From assembly GCF_900187615.1 (NCBI RefSeq), contig NZ_FYDO01000043.1, forward strand, positions 1 through 37,328: a stretch of DNA of 37,328 bases, in the 5' to 3' direction. Under the pieces are notes generated by a model that was not told the origin of the DNA, searched no databases, and was given only the letters and a program-made list of their open reading frames with translations. The position numbers and the translations under genes were made by a program. This stretch comes from Pseudomonas sp. Irchel s3f7 (GTDB lineage: Bacteria > Pseudomonadota > Gammaproteobacteria > Pseudomonadales > Pseudomonadaceae). Positions 17,221 through 24,533 of the stretch are shown here, one piece after another (position 1 is the stretch's first letter; the number at the start of each line of letters is the position of its first letter).

Positions 17221-17248
17221 TTGAATAGTCCTTAAAAATCAGTATTAT
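17221..17248 (+). promoter_or_regulatory. Promoter of tRNA-Lys
   Basis: TTGAAT at 17221-17226 and TATTAT at 17243-17248 with 16-bp spacing, followed by GC-rich ACGCGCC resembling a discriminator as found at stable-RNA promoters. Start expected near 17255, about 11 nt before the mature tRNA. Confidence 0.7.
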
Positions 17249-17265
17249 ACGCGCCACCACACAGC

Positions 17266-17341
17266 GGGTCGTTAGCTCAGTTGGTAGAGCAGTTGGCTTT
17301 TAACCAATTGGTCGTAGGTTCGAATCCCACACGACCCACCA
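17266..17341 (+). tRNA. tRNA-Lys (anticodon TTT)
   Basis: A complete 76-nt cloverleaf: acceptor GGGTCGT pairing with ACGACCC, D-arm AGCTCAGTTGGTAGAGC, anticodon arm TTGGCTTTTAACCAA with anticodon TTT, T-arm with GTTCGAATC, and encoded CCA. The same locus in P. aeruginosa (PA0976.1) is a known integration site for exoU/PAPI-2-type islands. Here the genes right after it differ from P. aeruginosa, but I see no duplicated tRNA 3' end in the window. Confidence 0.97.
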
Positions 17342-17358
17342 TATTTGGCGGTTTAGAA

Positions 17359-17402
17359 AATCCGGAAGGCCCACGAAAGTGAGGATTTCCGGGTTTTTTT
17401 TT
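17359..17402 (+). terminator. tRNA-Lys terminator
   Basis: AATCCGGAA (17359-17367) pairs with TTCCGGGTT (17387-17395, one G-T pair), followed by a run of T residues to 17402. Confidence 0.75.
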
Positions 17403-17457
17403 GCCTGATGAAGAGCCAGGCCTGAACCGCTCGACGACTCGAGCGATTCTTGGCTGA

Positions 17458-17713
17458 TTAAAGCAGGCCGTCCTCGGCACATACCTTGATGATCTGTGCG
17501 CGAAACCAGCTGTTGGCACTGTCCTGGCTCGGCTTTTCGCTCCACATCATGTCCAGCGTGAAGTTCGGTAGACCTGCCGGTGGTCGACGATGGCTGAACG
17601 TGTTCTCGTCGCAGGTCAGCGCCTGAATGCGTCGAGGCAAAGAACGACGAGGCGATCAGCATCGCCCAAATGAGCATGCCCCAGTGAGCGGCTGCAAAAC
17701 CGACGTTTTTCAT
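17458..17713 (-). pseudogene. Small secreted or membrane protein gene broken by a frameshift
   Basis: Two consecutive minus-strand frames look like one gene. The first runs from ATG 17713 (MKNVGFAAAHWGMLIWAMLI, a hydrophobic signal or anchor, AGGAAT upstream). The second, one frame away, contains LTCDENTFSHRRPPAGLPNF, then LDMMWSEKPSQDSANSWF and ends CAEDGLL with TAA at 17458. Both parts have protein-like composition and GC-rich third positions. The frames meet around 17636-17646 near TTCTTTG; skipping one base would join them into roughly 85 residues. This may be decay, a sequencing indel or, less likely, programmed shifting. I do not recognise the family. Confidence 0.4.
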
Positions 17714-17842
17714 CAAGGTCTTATTCCTGTGTTGCGGGTCGGAACGTCATGATGGACAAAACGGTCTGCCGTCATCGGTGGACTGTCAAAACCGGGGCTG
17801 CGTCGAATGCAGCCCCGGGCGCCAGTGGCCTGTCTTCGTCGA

Positions 17843-19030
17843 CTAGCTGATATGCCGCGCGTATTGCTTGGGATTGAAGCGCAGGACCATCAGGAGCATC
17901 AACGCCATGACGGCGGCGAGCGACCACCAGGCCCATTCGAAGCTGCCCAGCTGATCGCGGATCATCCCGGCAATCAATGGCGAAAGCCCGGCGATCAGGT
18001 AGCCGATGCCTTGCACGAACGCGGCCAGGCCACCGGCCCGTCGCGGGTTGTCCAAGTGGTCGAGGGATACGATCAAGCTCATCGGGAACAGGCCGCCGAT
18101 ACCCAGGCCCAACAGGCAAGGCCACAACAGGCTGAAGCGTTCCGGGCTGAGGATCAGGCCGCAGAAGCCGGCCATGATCAGGACCAGTAACACGGCGAGG
18201 ACCACGCGTTTATCCTGGCTGCGGTTGGCAATTGCCGGGGTGACGAGGCCGGAGAGCACTTCCATGGCCGTAAGGAACCCCAGCAGCAGGCCCGCGTGTT
18301 GTTCACTCCAACCTTTTTCCACGTAGTACGGGGCCAGCCAGGCCAGTACACAGGTGTAGGAGGCGGTGCCCAGGCCGAAGAAAATCGCCAGCAGCCAAGC
18401 CCGAGAATTGCTGAAGAATGACGCTTGCTGCCGAACAGGGGCTTCGGGCAATGGTGTCACGGCTGCGCGCTGGGCGTACCAGCAACCCAAGGCGACCAAC
18501 GCCAACAGTGCCCAGATCGCCAGGCCGATGCGCCAGCTGCCGGTCTGGGTCAGGACAAGCGGCGAAAACGACGCGGCAAGCGCCGCCCCGCCCATGATCG
18601 ACGTGACATACAGGCCCATGAACAGCGAGACGTTGTCGGCGTAGCGCGACTTGATCAGCGCCGGCATCACCGCCTGGATCAGCGCGATGCCGAGCCCGGC
18701 CAACACCGCGCTGATAATCAGTTCGGCGGCGCTGTCCAGGTACAAGCGCGAGGCGGTGGCGATACCGATGATCAACAGCGACAACACAATGGTGCGGTGC
18801 TCACCGATGCGCAGGGCGATGCGCATGCCCAGGAACATGGCCAAGCCCATGGCCATGACCGGCAACATGGTCAGCAGCGAGGCGGTGCTGAAGCTCAGGG
18901 GGACCTCGCTGCGAATGGCTGACAGCAACGGCCCGACGGCAGCCATCGAGGGCCGCAGGTTTAGCGCCACCAACACGATGCTGACCATCAGCCAGACGGC
19001 GTGGGTGCTTGAGGTTCGAACGTTTTCCAT
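17843..19030 (-). CDS. MFS transporter, CynX/NimT (cyanate permease-like) family
   Basis: A 395-residue integral membrane protein with about twelve hydrophobic segments and the CynX/NimT-type opening WLMVSIVLVALNLRPSMAAV plus VGPLLSAIR. The central part has the family stretches FGLGTASYTCVLAWLAPYYV and GIGGLFPMSLIVSLD. Members export or import small molecules such as cyanate, nitroimidazoles or unknown metabolites by secondary transport; the substrate here cannot be assigned. Start ATG 19030 (MENVRTSS) is chosen because homology starts nearby; ten extra residues are possible but improbable. It stands alone, between tRNA-Lys and nadA, in a segment that differs from P. aeruginosa, so it may be a lineage-specific insertion. 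Confidence 0.85.
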   Translation of the reverse strand: MENVRTSSTHAVWLMVSIVLVALNLRPSMAAVGPLLSAIRSEVPLSFSTASLLTMLPVMAMGLAMFLGMRIALRIGEHRTIVLSLLIIGIATASRLYLDSAAELIISAVLAGLGIALIQAVMPALIKSRYADNVSLFMGLYVTSIMGGAALAASFSPLVLTQTGSWRIGLAIWALLALVALGCWYAQRAAVTPLPEAPVRQQASFFSNSRAWLLAIFFGLGTASYTCVLAWLAPYYVEKGWSEQHAGLLLGFLTAMEVLSGLVTPAIANRSQDKRVVLAVLLVLIMAGFCGLILSPERFSLLWPCLLGLGIGGLFPMSLIVSLDHLDNPRRAGGLAAFVQGIGYLIAGLSPLIAGMIRDQLGSFEWAWWSLAAVMALMLLMVLRFNPKQYARHIS

Positions 19031-19441
19031 AACAGAGCCTTGGCTAAAACAAAGCATCATTTATGCGGCGGTACGCTGCTTTGGACAAACTGAAAACTGG
19101 CGGGGCTTATTGAAAAATCAAATGCGGTGTCAAATCGTTGAAGGCTCGCCGCTCTGTCGGGCTTTCTCCAGGAGCCTGCTTTGTTTGCCAATAGAGTATT
19201 GGCAGCCCATGCATCCGCGGGGCGTGGCCACGGTTTTTTGTGTTCGGTCTGTATGTCGTGGTACGCCTGCAGGGGCACAGGTCAGAATCATCTTTTGCAT
19301 CCGTCGGATATTCTGTAGCCTTGCGCAGCTTCAACGCTGTCCGTGCCTGATGAATACTCACTTTCCCGGCGGTACCCTGAAGGGTCCGGAGCCGGGTGTA
19401 TACTCGACTTTCGCGCGAATGCGCCTGCAGGTCTTGCGAAC
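19031..19441. promoter_or_regulatory. Divergent intergenic region with candidate nadA promoter
   Basis: About 410 bp between the divergent permease and nadA. TATACT at 19399-19404, 38 bp before the nadA start, is a plausible -10; the -35 position (near 19376, CCTGAA) is weak. No convincing gene or RNA is visible in the rest. Small open frames here are not supported by codon pattern or homology. Confidence 0.35.
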
Positions 19442-20500
19442 ATGACGCAGATTTCCGAACGCCTTCTGGTTCAAGCCCACCTCGATGCCAAGCAGCCCAA
19501 GCCGCTGACCGCTGACGAAGAGGCTTACTATCGCGCTGCCATCGCTGCCGAGCTCAAGGCTCAGGATGCGGTGCTGGTCGCACACTTCTATTGCGATCCG
19601 GTGATTCAGGCTCTGGCCGAAGAAACCGGTGGTTGCGTTTCCGACTCGCTGGAAATGGCTCGCTTCGGTAATGCTCACCCGGCCAAGACCGTGGTCGTCG
19701 CCGGCGTGAAATTCATGGGCGAGACGGCCAAGATCCTCAATCCTGAAAAACGCATCCTGATGCCAACCCTGGAGGCGACCTGCTCGCTGGACCTGGGTTG
19801 CCCGGTCGATGAGTTTTCGGCGTTCTGCGATCAGCATCCAGAGCGCACGGTGGTGGTGTATGCCAACACCTCCGCGGCGGTCAAAGCCCGGGCGGACTGG
19901 GTCGTGACTTCAAGCTGCGCGCTGGAGATCGTCGAAAGCCTGATGGACAACGGCGAAACCATTATCTGGGGCCCGGACAAACACCTGGGCACCTACATTC
20001 AGCGCCAGACCGGTGCCGACATGCTGCTGTGGGACGGTGCCTGCATCGTTCACGAAGAGTTCAAGTCCAAGCAGCTCGAAGACATGAAGGCGCTGTATCC
20101 CGATGCAGCGATCCTGGTGCACCCGGAGTCGCCGACCTCGGTCATCGAACTGGCGGACGCCGTGGGTTCGACCAGTCAGTTGATCGCGGCGGCACAGCGC
20201 CTGCCGAACAAGACGCTGATTGTTGCGACCGACCGCGGCATCTTCTACAAGATGCAGCAGCTGTGCCCGGACAAGGTCTTTATCGAAGCGCCTACGGCTG
20301 GTAACGGCGCCGCGTGCCGCAGTTGCGCGCATTGCCCATGGATGGCGATGAATACCCTTGAGCGCACGCTGAAGAGCTTGAAGGAAGGGACGAACGAGAT
20401 CTTTGTGGATCCGGCCCTGATTCCGCAGGCGATCCGACCGTTGAAGCGGATGCTGGATTTCACTCAGGCTGCACGGATGAAGCTGGCCGGTAACGCTTAA
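19442..20500 (+). CDS. nadA: Quinolinate synthase NadA
   Basis: A 352-residue enzyme condensing iminoaspartate with dihydroxyacetone phosphate to quinolinate in de novo NAD synthesis. It uses a [4Fe-4S] cluster held by three cysteines; the likely ligands are in LEATCSLDLGC, TSSCALEIVE and CRSCAHCPWMAMN. DAVLVAHFYCDP and HPESPTS are typical active-site stretches. ATG 19442 gives the usual Pseudomonas length. It is monocistronic and ends in a very strong inverted repeat shared with the convergent RDD gene. Confidence 0.96.
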   Translation: MTQISERLLVQAHLDAKQPKPLTADEEAYYRAAIAAELKAQDAVLVAHFYCDPVIQALAEETGGCVSDSLEMARFGNAHPAKTVVVAGVKFMGETAKILNPEKRILMPTLEATCSLDLGCPVDEFSAFCDQHPERTVVVYANTSAAVKARADWVVTSSCALEIVESLMDNGETIIWGPDKHLGTYIQRQTGADMLLWDGACIVHEEFKSKQLEDMKALYPDAAILVHPESPTSVIELADAVGSTSQLIAAAQRLPNKTLIVATDRGIFYKMQQLCPDKVFIEAPTAGNGAACRSCAHCPWMAMNTLERTLKSLKEGTNEIFVDPALIPQAIRPLKRMLDFTQAARMKLAGNA

Positions 20501-20504
20501 AAGC

Positions 20505-20583
20505 AAAAGATCGCAGCCTTCGGCAGCTCCTACAGGTGCAAACGAGACCCTGTAGGAGCTGCCGAAGGCTGCGATCTTTTTTT
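20505..20583. terminator. Perfect 32-bp inverted repeat acting as bidirectional terminator
   Basis: AAAAGATCGCAGCCTTCGGC begins the left arm (20505-20536), whose exact complement is 20549-20580, around a 12-nt loop. The A-tract at the left and T-tract at the right fit termination for both nadA and the convergent RDD gene. The motif GCAGCCTTCGGCAGCTCCTA with GTAGGAG edges is a repeated extragenic type in fluorescent pseudomonads, distinct from the CTGGCTTGCCAG REPs elsewhere in the window. Confidence 0.85.
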
Positions 20584-20590
20584 GTGGGCG

Positions 20591-21079
20591 TTACTTGGTC
20601 TTCTTCGGAATCCGCACCAGCTGGGTATTGGAGTACATGTCATGCCAGCTGCGCTTCTGCTTGTCGAACAGCGACCAGAAGAATCCAAGGCCCACGCACA
20701 GCAGCGAGGCGATCGACACCACAAAGCGCAGTAACGCCTGCCACAGGCTGATGGAGGAGCCGTCGGCATTCTGAACACGGATGCACCAGACCTGCATGCC
20801 CAGCGTCTGTCCGGTGTACGTCCAGAATTTGGCGAAGAACCCAAACAACACAAACAGCAGGACCGTCGAGAGCAAAGGATCACCGTCCAGCGCCCCGGCT
20901 TCGGTCAGGGTGCGCATTTTTTCTTCGCCGAGGATCGCCATCTGAATCATCTTGTAGATGCCGCTGGTGACGATCAGCAGGGCAGTGCACAGCAGGAAGT
21001 CGTAGAACATCGCTGCCAGGCGACGACCCAGGCCCGCAGCGGGAAAATCGCCCTGGGGGGTAAGCAGGTGTTTCGACAT
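20591..21079 (-). CDS. RDD family membrane protein
   Basis: A 162-residue protein with three to four hydrophobic segments. The RDD signature is recognisable: AAGLGRRLAAMFYDFLLCTA at the start (Arg and Asp within the first helix), then TGQTLGMQVWCIRV and a C-terminal FDKQKRSWHDMYSNT. RDD proteins are small inner-membrane proteins of mostly unknown role, some linked to ion exchange. Start ATG 21079 (MSKHLLTPQG) is preferred with GAGAG upstream; a longer start at 21109 lacks family support. It converges on nadA and shares its terminator. Confidence 0.85.
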   Translation of the reverse strand: MSKHLLTPQGDFPAAGLGRRLAAMFYDFLLCTALLIVTSGIYKMIQMAILGEEKMRTLTEAGALDGDPLLSTVLLFVLFGFFAKFWTYTGQTLGMQVWCIRVQNADGSSISLWQALLRFVVSIASLLCVGLGFFWSLFDKQKRSWHDMYSNTQLVRIPKKTK

Positions 21080-21128
21080 GGCAGGCTCTCGGCGGAAAAA
21101 GAAAGCCATTTTACGGATTTACACGCAC

Positions 21129-21164
21129 AAAAAAGCCCCTGATGTCAGCATCAGGGGCTTTTTC
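21129..21164 (-). terminator. Terminator of the csp gene
   Basis: AAAAAAGCCCCTGATG, 4-nt loop (TCAG), CATCAGGGGCTTTTT: a perfect 10-bp GC-rich stem with A- and T-tracts, 11 bp after the csp stop. Confidence 0.9.
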
Positions 21165-21175
21165 GTTACAGAAGA

Positions 21176-21388
21176 TTAGGCTTCTGCTTGTACTTCGTCA
21201 GCCTGCATGCCTTTCTGGCCCTGCACGGCGATGAAAGTCACTTTCTGGCCTTCTTTCAGGCTCTTGAAACCGTTGCCCTGGATGGCACGGAAATGTACGA
21301 ACAGATCCGGACCGCTTTCAGGAGTGATAAAACCAAAACCTTTCTCGTCGTTAAACCACTTGACGGTACCGCTCTGACGTTGGGACAT
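21176..21388 (-). CDS. CspA-family cold-shock protein
   Basis: A 70-residue single cold-shock domain, nucleic-acid chaperone type. [16 protein letters not shown] carries RNP1 (KGFGFI) and DLFVHF is RNP2, followed by [10 protein letters not shown] and the tail [18 protein letters not shown] lies 7 nt upstream of the ATG. The next gene upstream on the same strand (gcvT) is 400 bp away. The interval holds a terminator-like hairpin at 21573-21604 that is compatible with a long regulated leader, a usual feature of csp genes, or with the end of the gcv transcript. Which paralogue it is cannot be settled here; it resembles PA0456 most from memory. Confidence 0.93.
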
Positions 21389-21572
21389 TTCTTATTTCCT
21401 TTGACGCAAGAATTAGTGACAGTCTCCTTCACATGAAAGAGTACTGGGGCTGGTTGCAGGAGAGTAAGAAGACGTCGAACGGGATGTAGCTAACTTGTAG
21501 GCTACTGCCCAGGTCACGATTCCAAGCGACCCATGCAAACACAGTGAACAAACTCTACGCCAACTACGGGAG

Positions 21573-21604
21573 AAAAAACAAGCCCCCGCAGAAGGCCCGT
21601 ATTT
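21573..21604 (-). terminator. Terminator or attenuator hairpin between gcvT and csp
   Basis: On the minus strand AAATACGGGCC pairs with GGCTTGTTTTT around a short loop (about 10 pairs including two G-U), directly running into T residues. It either ends the gcv operon, 190 bp after gcvT, or attenuates csp about 185 nt before its start. No experiment separates these. Confidence 0.45.
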
Positions 21605-21713
21605 GCTCAGCTTGATGGCATTTAGTCAGTCCGCCGGGTGCCTTATACACTTGTGTTGTTCAAATGTGTTCGATCGTTATAAGCAAAGTTCATAATCGAA
21701 GCTTAGAGCTAAT

Positions 21714-21776
21714 ACAGTGCACTGTTTTATGGCGGCTGCGTTACACATTAGTGCACTGTTAACGCAACCGCGTTAC
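21714..21776. repeat. Imperfect 34-bp tandem repeat with palindromic AGTGCACT
   Basis: AGTGCACTGTT occurs at 21716-21726 and 21750-21760, and GCGTTAC recurs after each at the same relative place, so the period is 34-35 bp. The first copy is the full 12-bp palindrome ACAGTGCACTGT (21714-21725). It lies between gcvT and csp; operator sites are possible. Confidence 0.5.
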
Positions 21777-21792
21777 TTATAGGAACAGTTAA

Positions 21793-22917
21793 TCAGCCAC
21801 GATAGTAGCGTTGCGGAACAAATGGCATTTTGCTTACAAGCAAAGGCACCTTTTTCCCACGAACAATCGCCCAAACAGGCGTGTCCAGCGCGACATAGGC
21901 GCTGTCGACGTAACCCATCGCAAGTGGACCACCCAGCGTCGGCCCGAAACCGCCGCTGCAGACGCTGCCAATGATCTCGCCGGCTTCGTTGACGATTTCG
22001 GCGCCTTCGCGCACAGGGGTGCGTTCCTGTGGTAGCAGGCCAACACGCTTGCGGCTGACACCGCCTTGTTGCTGGGCGAATACGCTTTCAGCGCCAGGGA
22101 AGCCGCCGGCACGCGCGCCATCGGCACGACGTGGCTTGGAGATCGCCCACAGCAGGCTCGCTTCGATGGGGGTGGTGTCGGTGTTCATGTCGTGGCCGTA
22201 CAGGCACAAACCCGCCTCAAGGCGCAGGGAGTCGCGGGCACCCAGGCCGATGGCCTCGACTTCCGGTTCGGCCAGCAGCGCACGGGCCAGGGCTTCGGCG
22301 CTGTCGGCCGGTACGGAGATTTCAAAACCGTCTTCACCGGTGTAACCGGAGCGGCTGACAAAGCACTCCACGCCCAGCAGGTTGACGCGGGCGAACTGCA
22401 TGAAGGTCATCTTCGCAACGTCAGGCGCCAGACGTGCCAGCACGGTGACGGCGGCCGGGCCTTGCAGGGCCAGCAGGGCACGTTCTTCGAACAGCGGTTC
22501 AATGGTGCACTGTTCGCCAATGTGCTTGCGCAGGTGCGCCAGGTCTTGATCCTTGCAGGCGGCGTTGACCACCAGGAACAGTTCGTCGTTACCCAGGTTG
22601 GCAACCATCAGGTCGTCGAGGATGCCGCCCGTCTCGTTGGTAAACATGGCGTAGCGCTGCATACCCACCGGCAGGTCGATGATGTCCACCGGCACCAGGG
22701 TTTCCAGGGCCTTGGCGGCGTCGGCGCCGGTCAGGCGGATCTGGCCCATGTGCGAGACGTCGAACAGGCCGGCCTGATCGCGGGTGTGCTGGTGTTCTTT
22801 CATCACGCCCAACGGGTACTGCACAGGCATGTCGTAGCCGGCGAACGGCACCATGCGTGCGCCGAGTTCGATATGCAGGGCGTGCAACGGGGTTTTCAAC
22901 AGTTGTTCGGTGGACAT
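21793..22917 (-). CDS. gcvT: Glycine cleavage system T protein (aminomethyltransferase)
   Basis: A 374-residue T protein that transfers the methylene carbon from lipoyl-bound aminomethyl to tetrahydrofolate, releasing ammonia. Family stretches include MVPFAGYDMPVQYPLGVMKE, FDVSHMGQI, SRSGYTGEDGFEI, LGARDSLRLEAGLCLYGHD and the C-terminal barrel. It is the last gene of gcvH-gcvP-sdaA-gcvT and starts 36 bp after sdaA, with CAGGAGC before the ATG. It belongs to the catabolic, GcsR-controlled set; a second housekeeping gcvT is expected elsewhere in the genome. Confidence 0.96.
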   Translation of the reverse strand: MSTEQLLKTPLHALHIELGARMVPFAGYDMPVQYPLGVMKEHQHTRDQAGLFDVSHMGQIRLTGADAAKALETLVPVDIIDLPVGMQRYAMFTNETGGILDDLMVANLGNDELFLVVNAACKDQDLAHLRKHIGEQCTIEPLFEERALLALQGPAAVTVLARLAPDVAKMTFMQFARVNLLGVECFVSRSGYTGEDGFEISVPADSAEALARALLAEPEVEAIGLGARDSLRLEAGLCLYGHDMNTDTTPIEASLLWAISKPRRADGARAGGFPGAESVFAQQQGGVSRKRVGLLPQERTPVREGAEIVNEAGEIIGSVCSGGFGPTLGGPLAMGYVDSAYVALDTPVWAIVRGKKVPLLVSKMPFVPQRYYRG

Positions 22918-22953
22918 ATTCAGCTCCTGAAGAGTTGTGCAGATGAGCGCACA

Positions 22954-24330
<1,377 letters not shown>

Positions 24331-24391
24331 GAGTTGTTCTCCGGTTTCTTGTTATAGGAATTCGCGGAATGTCAGGCTTGATGCAATCCTT

Positions 24392-24480
24392 GGGGAGCTG
24401 GCTTGCCAGCGATGACGGTGTGTCAGGCAACAAAAATGTAGGCTGATCCATCCTCATCGCTGGCAAGCCAGCTCCTACAG
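24392..24480. repeat. REP pair between gcvP and sdaA
   Basis: GGGGAGCTGGCTTGCCAGCG from 24392 and the inverted CGCTGGCAAGCCAGCTCCTA ending near 24478 flank a 45-nt spacer. It lies inside an operon, where REP stems often stabilise upstream mRNA or reduce downstream expression. Confidence 0.8.
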
Positions 24481-24533
24481 GGGAATGCGGTGTTGTTGAA
24501 AGTGGGGGGCGAGCGTACCCGCCCCTCATTCGT

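Noticed and set aside
17277..17519. A minus-strand frame ending VGRVGFEPTTNWLKANCSTN
   Set aside because: This peptide is the antisense translation of the tRNA-Lys gene, a familiar mis-annotation.
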